Positions 50,012 to 60,272 of a DNA stretch of 64,000 nt are shown piece after piece; position 1 is the stretch's first letter, and the number at the start of each line of letters is the position of its first letter. The position numbers and the translations under genes are program-made. The notes below the pieces were generated by a model. That model saw only the letters and a program-made list of their open reading frames with translations, made no database searches and was not told the DNA's origin. The DNA is from Toxotes chatareus (taxonomy: Eukaryota > Chordata > Actinopteri > Toxotidae). The stretch spans positions 9,393,501-9,457,500 of the forward strand of contig CM028900.1 of the NCBI GenBank assembly GCA_016801885.1. The letters run 5' to 3'.

Positions 50012-52035
50012 GTTCCCCAGCATGGATAGTGGATGAGTCATGTCTGCCAGCCCTTACTGTTACTGTGATGGCTCCAGATTTAAGGGCCAGCAATCTGCAT
50101 TCATCTCACAGATATTCTCTCTCTAACCCCCCCCCCTCCCCACCTTGTCTCTGTCTCTCTACTCTGTCTCACTTTTGCCCTCACACTGCTTCTGTCTTCT
50201 TCACACACACACACCACACAGGTAGGGGTGTTGGGGGTGGGGGTGGTGTCAAACTGACAACTCACTCTGTTGGCCACCTCTCACGTGCTGAAGTAAGTCA
50301 CGCATTCAGATCCAATCAATGAAATTACAGATCCGGAAATGGCATTTAGAGGCTCTTGCCAGCTTCCTATATTCATCTGTCTACTAACAGTGCAGGGGAT
50401 GGCAGACGCATACACCACAGTTAGGGTCACAAACAGAGTATGAAACTACACAACTACAGTTTAGGGCCGAAGTGGGACATCTATCCCTGCGAGGCATGAT
50501 GGCAGCATCCTGCAGTGACATAATATGTGAGAGCTATGAGTGATGAATGATGAGCATTCAAGCACCCATAGCAACGACACAACAGATGTTTGCCATTACA
50601 CCATCCAAGGTTTCAATTCCAGTTAATGTTCCGACCAAAATCCAGACCCGGCATGGTGAACAGTTTTGATGAGAGGTGAATCACAGATCAAGGAGTTCAA
50701 CATCAAGCAAAGTGAATCTCCTTGTGTGAGCACCTGCTAACATTCTGAAGTAAAGAAGTAAATTCTGTTAGTGTCAGGAAAACATAACAGAAGTGACCTA
50801 CATTACTGGTTTTGTCCTTGAAAAGAAGTTTAATACAAAAGGCTTTCTGAATGCAGTTTGTTAACTTTGTGATTTTTGTTGGTAGATTTTTTTTCTTTAA
50901 ACAAGTACACTCAGTGGAAAGTGAAGTACCATCAATTACACAACAAGAGGTATTAAACACCTCTAATTGTTGTGTTTGGGAGCAAGTACACCTCTCCGAC
51001 AGGAAACTGGTTAAACGGCAGCTTCCACACAGTTTAACAGCGAGTGGGGAGTTGTCCTTGGTGCTGAAATTAAGTGCTGAAAGTTTTCCACCAATACGTA
51101 ACATTTGGATTAAATTCCCTGCAATATTCAATATGTTGTTGCATCATTTTTTATTTTGGCAGAGGGACACTGGCTGCACTAAAACTAATTGGATTGGAGT
51201 TAGATGAGCACTTTTCTCTCAACAACAAATTATAGAATAAGCGGCCTCCTACCCAGCCTTAAGCACAAATTAATCAGGTAATCATCTCTTGTCTTATCCC
51301 CAATATGTTGCCCATTAACATTAAACAACACTCTCGTTGGTAGCACTCCAAGCCACGCATGCTGACAATGATTAGTAGCTTTAAGGACGTGGATAAATAC
51401 TGTAATTTACTTTCAGCACCCCAAGAGCTACACCTATCTGTCCCTCCCTCTCTTTCTCACTCTCTGTCACACACACAGAGGAACATTGCATATAGGGGCA
51501 TAGCGTACTGTAAGTTGTGTTTGTTTTAGACTCACAGACCAAACACAACTCGGCTGATAAGACGGGACCCAACAGGTACATGATATTGTTAAACCCACAA
51601 GCACAGACCTTATGCTTGTTCAGCTGCTTTCCACTTGTCCACAGGCTCCAGCCTGACTAGATTTCACTGGTATTATCAGAGCCTTTACATCTTAATTTCA
51701 CCTTATTTTCCTTTGGTTAAAAAAAAGCAATGTCGTTTAATGGTTTACGGTACGTGCAGCCTAGATATTGTGCATAGAATGGGTCAGATCAGTGAATCTT
51801 TATGAGTGTGTGGAAACAGCGAGCGTGATGACTTAACAGCATTGTTGTTCTTGTGAATGGACTCGCATGTATCCTGCACCAAAAACAAGATGTCGCCAAA
51901 AGTGTGTGTCTGTGTGTATGTTTTATGTGTGTGCGTGTGCCCTGCCAAGACAATATTTGGCGACTATGACTGATGAAGAGCAGAGAGGGTAGCCAAAACA
52001 CCCTTAACCACGTTTATGTGTGCCTGTGCTCTCTC

Positions 52036-52079
52036 TCCCTCCCTCCCTCCCTCCGTGTGTGTGTGTGTGTGTTTGTGTG
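52036..52079. repeat. compound (CCCT)n-(GT)n microsatellite
   Basis: A CCCT tract of about 18 bp runs straight into a GT tract of about 25 bp, at the upstream edge of the nalf1 GC-rich promoter. Confidence 0.88.
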
Positions 52080-52691
52080 CTCCGCCACTGCGCAACGATG
52101 GAGCTATCGCAACGATGGAGATGACGCAAACAGACCCAGCTCTCCAAAAAAGTGTTTCAAGACGAACATGGCGGCAACTTAACCGCGGTCCAAGATGACA
52201 ATGGCCAACGGGAGAAAGGATTCTAGGCTTTCCGCCCAGGTACGGGACAGAGAAACCAGCCTGCGTGCATCGGAAGGGCTTGTTGCTCTCCTTTAAGTCA
52301 ATCTGCAAACCGAACGGCGGCAGACGCGCAGCATCAGTACCGAGAGGCTCGCAACAGCTGGTCTCCCTGCACCCCCGACGAGAGAACAAACCCGGGGAGG
52401 GACGGTAGGGAGAGGGTGGCATGCGGTCAAAGAGGACGCCGTTTCCTCCCGGAGAGCCATGGAGAACCGGGATGCGGCAGCGCGAAGCTTAATCTGTGCG
52501 GGCGCGCTAATTGGATCGGAATAGCACCGATTGCTGCGGGCGCGATAGAGGAGCGCCCTGGACCGGCGGAGGCACGGCACCCCACCGTTACAGAGGAGAA
52601 CCAACCGGACTCCTTCTCCCCCCAAGTCAATGAGTATTGTGGCAGAGCAGCCCCCGCGGTGGAGTCGGCCAGGGCAGCACTTTCCTAAAAT
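52080..52691 (+). promoter_or_regulatory. nalf1: nalf1 GC-rich promoter and 5' leader
   Basis: A sharp rise in GC and CpG content begins here and continues through the coding exon, as in a CpG-island promoter. Visible elements are a 13-bp direct repeat CGCAACGATGGAG at 52091 and 52108, TGACGCAA (ATF/CEBP-like) at 52122, and CATGGCGGC (YY1-like) at about 52168. Short upstream ORFs occur at 52421, 52459 and 52630. No TATA box was recognised, and the transcription start is not determinable. Confidence 0.6.
52459..52524 (+). CDS. upstream ORF in nalf1 leader with strong start context
   Basis: Its start context GAGCCATGG is close to optimal, better than that of the main nalf1 start. It encodes 21 residues beginning MENRDAAARS and stops at a TAG at 52522-52524, about 165 nt before the nalf1 ATG. 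It is likely to be regulatory if it is in the transcript. Confidence 0.3.
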   Translation: MENRDAAARSLICAGALIGSE

Positions 52692-52695
52692 ATGA
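52630..52695 (+). CDS. upstream ORF overlapping the nalf1 start (21 codons plus stop)
   Basis: The ORF begins MSIVAEQPPRW and ends with a TGA whose first base is within the nalf1 ATG, forming ATGA. If translated it could reduce or couple nalf1 initiation. Its ATG has A at -3 within TCAATGA, a moderate context. Coding status as a stable peptide is unlikely. Confidence 0.35.
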   Translation: MSIVAEQPPRWSRPGQHFPKI

Positions 52696-53423
52696 CCAGG
52701 GGTGCTTGGATGCGTCGGCAGCATGATGAAGGCTTAAAATACTGGTTTGCACCCCGAGAGAACGAGAAGCCATTTACCGAGTCGGAGCGGGCCCAGAGAT
52801 GGCGACTGTCGCTGGCCTCTCTGCTGTTCATCACCGTCCTGCTCTCTGATCACTTGTGGTTCTGCGCCGAGGCGAAACTGACGCGAACCCGAGACAAGCG
52901 ATCGGACGAGGGGCTTGAAATTACGGACATGGGCGAGTACCCAAACCCCCTCAACCCACACCACATCCCAACATCACCTGACCCCCACCGTCTCGCCAGA
53001 GAGCAAGATGTTATTTTTCTAGGGAATTCTACCAAGTCTCTAAGGCGAATGGACGCCTGTCACCCTGACAGCCTGTCCAAAGACTGCTTTACTTTCACGG
53101 ACGCGGAGACCGTGTGCCTGGGCCTCTCCGGTGGAGGGGAAAAGGGGACACAGTCGGCGTACGTGAATCTGAGCGATTTGTACCTTTCTTTTTGTAATTC
53201 CTACTCACTTTTGGATTTGTTTTACGGGTTTACGAGTCCGGTCGATTTGAATTGCACCCTGGATATGGCCATGGGGGTGGATCTGCTGGGATGCAGCGAG
53301 TGTGTCCGGGCTTATCAGGATCTTGACCTGGAGGCGGAGAAGAACTACCGGGAGTTTGACCTGCTGGTTCAGAAATACGAAACGGATGCATACTCGGTTA
53401 GGACGTGCATGGAGGAATGCAAG
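52692..53423 (+). CDS. nalf1: nalf1 (fam155a) exon 1: NALCN channel auxiliary factor 1, partial
   Basis: NALF1 is an ER/plasma-membrane glycoprotein that binds the NALCN sodium-leak channel with UNC79 and UNC80 and supports its surface expression and function. The exon encodes 244 residues and ends at EECK before a GTAGGA donor at 53424. An in-frame TAA at 52686-52688 fixes the start. MTRGAWMRRQ, then ENEKPFTESERAQRWRLSLA and LLSDHLWFCAEAKLTR match the conserved N-terminus of mammalian FAM155A. A hydrophobic membrane segment spans about 38-58. Beyond it is a region with Cys at 123, 132, 142, 168, 188, 201, 204, 239 and 243, and sequons at Asn112, Asn159 and Asn187. The Gln-rich tract of human NALF1 is absent, so this exon is shorter. 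The remaining exons, encoding the rest of the Cys-rich domain, lie beyond 64000. Synteny favours nalf1 over its paralogue nalf2. Confidence 0.93.
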
Positions 53424-53498
53424 GTAGGACTAGCGAGGCCAGGTCGCGCACGCGCACACACGTTAGTGCATTTAGTGCATTTAAGGGGGTGGTTCACA

Positions 53499-53512
53499 GT
53501 GGCCATGGCAAC
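53499..53512. promoter_or_regulatory. RFX-type X-box (GTGGCCATGGCAAC)
   Basis: Fits the RFX consensus GTNRCC, 0-3 bases, RGYAAC. It lies 76 bp inside nalf1 intron 1, within the CpG-rich promoter-proximal zone. Confidence 0.45.
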
Positions 53513-53617
53513 CGTTGGGCATATCTGTCAGTATACTGGTATTTAGTTTTGAGTTCAGACTGCTATTAGGCTACCTGCGCCTTTGCTGCATCATTTGGCC
53601 TGTGTCAGCGTTTACAA

Positions 53618-53621
<4 letters not shown>

Positions 53622-53670
<49 letters not shown>
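53622..53670. repeat. (CA)n microsatellite
   Basis: About 49 bp, nearly pure CA, 200 bp after nalf1 exon 1. Confidence 0.95.
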
Positions 53671-53671
<1 letters not shown>

Positions 53672-56600
53672 CTGCATGTCATGAAAACAGCATGGAGGGA
53701 CCAGAGTGCAGGTCACATTTTCCTTGTTTCTCTTTCTTCGTCTTTCTGAGTTTTATAATATAGAGCACTTTGTGAACTGTGACTGTGGATGTGACATTTG
53801 ACATTTGGAGTAAGGTCCAGGCTTGCACCACAGGTCTGTGAGATGAGGGGAGAGAGAGGGCGCTGAGTGGTGCTCATTTCAATATCGTTAATAGAACGAG
53901 AGGGATTTCTGCACCTAATCCAGGCTTTGTACTGTCCCCCGTTTGCTTGTTGTTCCAATAACATGGCAGCCTCAGAGCACATATCTCAGGCTCTGGAGTA
54001 CATGTTGTGCTTGTCAGCAGCATCGTATACCTGGGACCATATCATCTATACACACATGGACGCGCACACAATGGGTCTTGTGTTACTTTAGCCATCAAGT
54101 CTGTGTTGAACAATGAAAACTCACCTATAAACAGAAACGGATACATTGGTTAAACTACACTTCAGTCTGTTTCATTTGTTGTACGCTGGACTGCTGCAAA
54201 GGCTCTGTCTCCCCTACCTGATTAGGTAAATCAGGTGTGTTCATGAGGTCTTCTTTGGCTGAACACACCTGAGAGGTGTACAATATGCAGTGTAGGAGTC
54301 TTCTGTGAGCAAGATTTAGAATTGGTGCCACTGAAAACATGGAACATTGTTAATGACAGTAGGGACTACACCTTACAAGGGCAGCAGAGGTTTATTATGA
54401 GCCTGGCTTGTACTGTATCTGATACAGATGCAGTACATGCATTATCATGCTGCATATACCATATCTATAGCTTTATTTATGCTTGGCGGATCGACTTTTC
54501 ACCTTTTCTGTACCATTTTGTTTTTGATTCACCATACATAGGCAGAATTTCTCATCTGGAACATTAAGGTTTTTTTTTAATTGCAATGATAGTTGTTACC
54601 AAATACGACTCATTCCAGGAGAGCTGCATCATCACCATGACAACACTATAAGACAGGTCAGGGGATGAACTTTCAAAAGCAGGAAATCTTCCCCCAAAAC
54701 TGCCCAAATAATGATCCTGCAAACCAAAGTAATTTCTACAAGATGGATGTTGTACAAGGGCAGATGGTCAGGGTGCTGGGCTGTGAGTGCTGCTAATCCA
54801 TGTTTGTGTGTGTGTGAAGAAGCACTGGGTGGACAGTCCTTGGATAAATATTCATATTGCAATCATATGCTGTTCATATGTTTGTTTATCGTGAGTCATA
54901 CCTTATTGTTGCTTGTTTGTCAGAGAGTGTGTACTTGCATATATATGGATGCGGTATGTGCTGCATGTATGTGCATCAATCTATTTCTTATAACAGCTTA
55001 TAGGAGCTTCTTACCTATGCAATCTAATCAGTAGTGTGCATTTGCACTCTTACTCTTTGCTAATGTAATAAGACTCAGGCAGGGCTACAGCAGCCTTTTA
55101 GCCCCTTTAGCCCAATCTGAATTGCTAATCTGCTTCAGTGTTCGTGTGACCTTTGTGAAAGCACAGCACCCCAGGCCTGCATCACAAGCCACTGCTCCTT
55201 GAAGAACCACTCTGCTGGACAATAAAAAGGCAGACTATTCAGAGTTAACTCTTATCTCTCGTAGTTCTCTAATTTCAAACCTCTCAACTTTAAACAAGGT
55301 GTCTTTTCAAATTGTTTAAGTGATTTGGAATGGTGTCATCATCGTGTTTTTGTATGCTATAGATGTTGTGTTGTTAGTGCTGTGTAAGTTTAGATGAAGA
55401 AGAACAGCTAGGCAACAAGATAAAAAGAAAGGGGGAGCGATGGAATAAGCAAGATAAGATTAAGAGGTGAATTTAAAGGAGGTAACAGAAAAAATAACTT
55501 TACATTGAAGGTGGGAAAATGTCACATCTATAGGCAACAATATTAACACAAGTATAAACAGTATACACACTCATACTACACGCACAAAAAGACATAACTA
55601 GCCTACCAGTCACAGTGAACAGATGTAAACTGTGGGTTGTCATCATCGTTGAAAACAGCAGTTTTCACCTGGATGGTGTATGGCACTGGGCCGACCTTGT
55701 TTATTGCCAGAGACTGATGTGTTACTAGAGTTTGCCAGTAAGCTAAGCTGGAAAAATAAAATCAAAATACACCACAAAACAAGCAAACCACTAATGTATT
55801 TGGATATTTGGTTGGTATAAGAGAAGCAGACACTAAAACAAACAAAACATTCTGCAGAATTAACTTAAAAATGTGACCAAATATCACTTAACAACTTGGG
55901 TTCCCCATATTTTATTCACCTGTATAGCTTCCACTGTTGTCCAAAAACATATTAAAACACATCAGTGAGCCACACTTTCGGAACTAGGTGAGATGTTTCT
56001 TCATTGCCATGGACACAGGCACTGTAGTTTATTTTGATTCAATCCACATACACCGTCCTGCTGCTGTAAATACCCATTAGTGCTCCAAATATGTGTTAAA
56101 CTGCAGCTGAAAATTGTTCCCCACGAAATATACTATTCACTACTGTGGCTGTTTCTTAATCTAAATTGTTTTTTCTTGTCTGATATTTTGACATGTCACA
56201 GTAGGAAAAGCACAGGTATAAATAAAAATAATAATGGCTGAATTCCATTTAGCTACTTCAGTTTCAGGGTCCGGGCATTGTATGTGCTGGATCATTGTTA
56301 CACTGTCATGGCTTAGTACCTATCTGAACCTAAACCATTATCTTTCTCTAAACCTAACCAAACCATTACCATAGCATTGCCACATCATAAAAAGGCTAGT
56401 CATTTATTTTTCATCTGTGATTTTTAGCAGTTTATCTGTAGCATATCTCCTGCCACCAGCATTTGTGCTAATTTAGGAGACGGTCCTGTGGGTTGTATCA
56501 GAGGGTAGGGACAAACAACCTATATGGTTGATTAGGCAGGAGGACATGTTGTTACTGTGGCTCACCAATGAAACAGACCCATGTTTAATGTTATTAGTAA

Positions 56601-57046
56601 CACCAGTAGTTTTCCTACTACGAAGAGTCAAAATGTTTGCTGTGAGAAAGGCCTATTGATTGACAATTAAAAAAAAGTTCTCAGTATCATCATCCACTAT
56701 CATCTGAAATGGAAGAATAACATCACAAGATTAACTGTACACACAGCTGTGTACAGCCATCGGCTGCACTCACAAAGATCAGCAATCTCGGGTTCAGTGC
56801 TCAACAGATTTGAAGTCTTGGTGCAGTGTGGCTTGTACTGTACACTGCATACACAGGATCACCAACAGAAAAAGAAATCAGCACACAAATGAAATAATGG
56901 AGGAGGGATTATGGAAAAGTTGGTTTTTGCGTCATGTACAAGTATAAAGTTTTTATGTGCATCTGTTTGGCAAAAGTCTGGTATCTGTGTCCCTCTGTTT
57001 GCTCCATGTTCTTTACACCTTTTGATCTCTATGTACCTAAATGTAC

Positions 57047-57061
57047 CACACACACGCACAC

Positions 57062-57149
<88 letters not shown>
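57047..57149. repeat. (CA)n microsatellite, about 103 bp
   Basis: CA tract with three early CG interruptions, then pure for about 83 bp. Confidence 0.96.
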
Positions 57150-57152
<3 letters not shown>

Positions 57153-57854
57153 CTCTCATACACACACTTGTAAGTGTTCACAGACACACACACAAAGAGC
57201 CCCATGTGCAGTGTTTCCTGCAGGTCCAGACCTGACTGTCCCTTCCGGTGTAATTTAATTTTCACTCCCATAATTCTCTGCTTCTCTGGTGGCTGTGTCT
57301 CCAGGGCTCTGTCTCAACATGTTGACATCCTCCCTCCCTCTATCTGTCACTGTTTCTCGCTTACTTTCACATCCTCTCCCTCTTTGTCTTTCTCTCATCA
57401 GTGTCAGAGCTCTGAGGAACCAATATCACACACACACACACACACACGTCCAGTATCTGATCTACATCACTTCCACTCCTCTCTCCCTCCTCCTTATGGG
57501 CTTTCTTCCTACTAGGGGCCTTGGTTTCTCTCTCCCTTCCCCTTTCTGGAAATATATGGGTGTTGAGCTCTTTCCGGCTGGAGTGATAGATACTGATCTA
57601 GGTTAAGGTCCTTTCCTTCCCTTCAATTACAGGCCTGTCCCCTCAGATCCCACTGTGTGCTCCTTCATCAGCCACTCTGGCCCTTTGCTTATTCAGTCAC
57701 CTCTCCTCTATCAATCTCTGCTTCTACAAGACTATTCAGTTGACCCCAGGTTTAATTTAACCGTTTAGGTGTATGTGTTACAGTAGCACTAAACACACAG
57801 CGCAGCTGAGGCATTAGTTTTAAAGCATTTGCTTATAATAATCATGAAGTATTG

Positions 57855-58010
57855 GGCAAACTTAAATTTTGACCTGATGATGGTGCCATGTGAAAAATTA
57901 GAGGATCATCAAAGTGATTAGACTTCATTGTGTGTTTGTACCAAATTTCATGACAATCCATCCAATAGCAGAGACTGAATGTTCGTTCTTGAGCTTGGAA
58001 AGAGTAATCT
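57855..58010 (-). repeat. fragment of the 25.7 kb interspersed repeat
   Basis: On the minus strand: GGATTGTCATGAAATTTGGT, then ACAAACACACAATGAAGTC, then a GATGATCCTCTAATTTTTC module. It aligns by eye with the front part of the 25.7 kb copy. Confidence 0.6.
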
Positions 58011-58142
58011 CTCCACAAGGCCCATTATAGGTGATGTTTCCCAGTTCTTTTTTTCTATTTTGGCATTAAGAAAAAATTAGTGAAGTTAATAAGCTAATAA
58101 AGATAATTAAGCTAATAATGAACATTGTGGTGAGTTTTTTTC

Positions 58143-58166
58143 TTTTTTTTTTTTTTTTTTTTTTTT
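58143..58166. repeat. poly(T) run
   Basis: About 24 T residues, preceded by shorter T runs, between the two flanking repeat fragments. Confidence 0.9.
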
Positions 58167-58194
58167 GGTCAAGCAATCCAGCAACTGTGGAAAT

Positions 58195-58345
58195 ATTTCA
58201 CAATGAACCAAAAGTGCCAGCCTTCTGGTGGCAATAGCTGCAAAGTGAGAGGATCAGCAGAGTCAGTAGGCTTCCATAAATGTTTATGCGACATTTCATG
58301 GCCATCTTCCCTATATTTATCAAGATAATCAACCAACTGATCCTC
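58195..58345 (-). repeat. second fragment of the 25.7 kb interspersed repeat
   Basis: On the minus strand: ATGAAATGTCGCATAAACAT, then TGGAAGCCTACTGACTCTGC and TGATCCTCTCACTTTGC. These are the same modules as the neighbouring copy at 57855-58010, so two copies stand in tandem. Confidence 0.6.
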
Positions 58346-59637
58346 ACTGCTAGTGTGGTTGAAAATATAATAAAAATCACAGCTATATACAGTGTATTAC
58401 CCTGTTCACAGGCAGTAACACTATGAGAAGACACACCTTTGTTTGAATACAAATGCATATTGTGCTACACTACACATTTGTTTAAACTGACAGTTGAAAT
58501 GATTAAAGAAGACTTTAATGCAGGACAAAATGTACATATTGTTCTGCTATCTACACAGATGGCATGGCCCCACTGCAAGCCCTGCACTTTTCTCTCTCTC
58601 CCTCAAATTCAATTAGGGCTCTGTTGCTTCTCTACACTTCTCAAATAGATCCAGGGAAACTCCCCTTCATATGAGCTGCCAGTGTTTGTTTCTCCCCAGG
58701 CAGGAGATAAGGGAATGCGTCTGTTCGAGAAGAACACAGCAGCACTCCCATGGAAACGTCTCCTCCTCACCCTCTATTCCCCATCTACGCAGCACAATGA
58801 GACTGTACAGCTCCCTCCTTTACTGCCTTGGGCCTCATCTCCTATCAACACATCCACACCCATTTCTGTCTCTCCATATATTTTCCTCCCTCTCTTCTGT
58901 AGTTACTTTGAAAGTCCTTATCCTCACACAGTTAATTTATGGAGGAGTGATGTCCTGTTTCTCTTGTGCGTGGGTACTGGTTGGGTCTGCTGAAAAAGTC
59001 AAAGACTACAGTGTGTACTTGTCCATGCACGTGTGCGACTGCGTTTTGTGCCTGTGTGCAAGAACAAGCTGCATGCATCCAGTAATTCACTGTACGCCAC
59101 AGCCCATCTCCAGTCATGAAAAGATAAAACTTGCAATGAATTTTTTTTTAATGCTTTCAATTCAATCAGATCTAAGACATAAACAAATTATGACTTTTAC
59201 AAATGCACCCCTTGCTGTCTGTCTCTTCTCTCCTCTTTCTCACTGTTATGCTTACATGAATGATTTGATGAGTGGGAGATGTGTTATGTTTGATTTTCTG
59301 TGACAAAGTGAAGAGAGAGAAGGGGCTAGAAAGAGGGGAAATGGCTGCTACTGACAACTGACTCCATACAAAATGCATTCAAATCTGGAGATATCAGATC
59401 GGTAAACATCAGGCCTTTATTTGTTCAAGCTAATGATAATTTGCGGTGTTTAACAGACCATATCTATATAAAACAGTCAACAGTGTCATAGCTTTAGAAC
59501 AATAACCAGTACGCTTCCATGCAGCAGAATTTGCACTCGTATCCTGGATTTAGCTGGTATCTGCCACTTCAGTTTTATGCAGCTTTAGCTGATGGCGAAC
59601 AAATGGAAGATGACAATTGGATGAACAAAATCAATAA

Positions 59638-59694
59638 AATATATCTATATCTATATCTGTCTATCTATATCTATATCTATATATATATATATAG
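59638..59694. repeat. (TATC)n/(TA)n microsatellite
   Basis: Imperfect ATCTAT repeats passing into a pure AT tract. Confidence 0.9.
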
Positions 59695-60249
59695 ACTGAT
59701 ATTAAAACCCAAACCTTCTGAGATATGCTAGTGGTGCCATGACAGCCCATCTCTGGTTCACATTTCTGGTCTGAAGTACTCTGTTTTGAACGTGTTAAGC
59801 TTGTTCTGTAAGCATGGCATTGATCTGTAGACTCAATTGTTTATTTGAAAGGAGGAGAAACTGGCTTTTCAGTGGGATGAGTCATTGATAAAAATGGAAT
59901 CCATTTAATCAGAACTTCATTGAAGCAGCTCTGTGGAAGCCATTTATAGAGCATAAAGTGAAAGTGTGTGCTATTTAGACACTATTTTTAGAGTGATGTC
60001 AGTAAGCTGTTTAATGATGTCGTACATGTCGGACGAGAAATGGAATGGAGTGGCACATCACATTTCATTTACAAACTCTCCTGCAGGTAAAGGCCTATCA
60101 ATTATGAATGCTGGACAGATTAGATAGCCAAATAACATTTACTTCAGTCTGATTCTGACTGGGACTTCCATATACTGCTGATGCTGCTATATGGTTCAAG
60201 TTGACTGCAGCTTTTTGTCACCTCCCCCGGCTGCACCCACCGGCTCTCA

Positions 60250-60272
60250 TTTTTTTTTTTTTTTTTTTTTTT
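60250..60272. repeat. poly(T) run
   Basis: About 23 consecutive T residues. Confidence 0.9.

Larger units (their letters stand above)
38741..52034. other. intergenic region between abhd13 and nalf1
   Basis: This is about 13 kb without a supportable coding gene. It holds a three-unit minisatellite (40296-40396), (CA)n at 40601-40655 and 49984-50011, (ATT)n at 41637-41679, an inverted-repeat element at about 41930-42478, interspersed repeat copies at 45785-45900 and 47140-47405, and an AT-rich homeodomain-word block at about 51235-51410. Lig4, expected here by mammalian synteny as one long exon, is absent. Confidence 0.7.

Noticed and set aside
50703..51131. 142-codon minus-strand open frame
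   Set aside because: No domain, signal peptide or recognisable family; composition like surrounding intergenic DNA; no supporting splice or promoter context.
52416..52688. 90-codon open frame ending just before the nalf1 ATG
   Set aside because: The frame has no ATG at all and would need a GTG start. It is open mainly because the leader is GC-rich. The ATG-started uORFs at 52459 and 52630 are better candidates.
56280..56400. CTAAACCTAACC-rich stretch resembling telomere-like repeat
   Set aside because: Only two or three irregular words; more like a decayed fish interspersed repeat, too short to classify.
58671..59303. 210-codon plus-strand open frame with an acceptor-like CTCCCCAG near its start
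   Set aside because: The residues are low in complexity (Ser/Leu/Cys/His-rich) and match no family I recognise. It lies in nalf1 intron 1, lacks a convincing donor, and a second overlapping frame is equally open.
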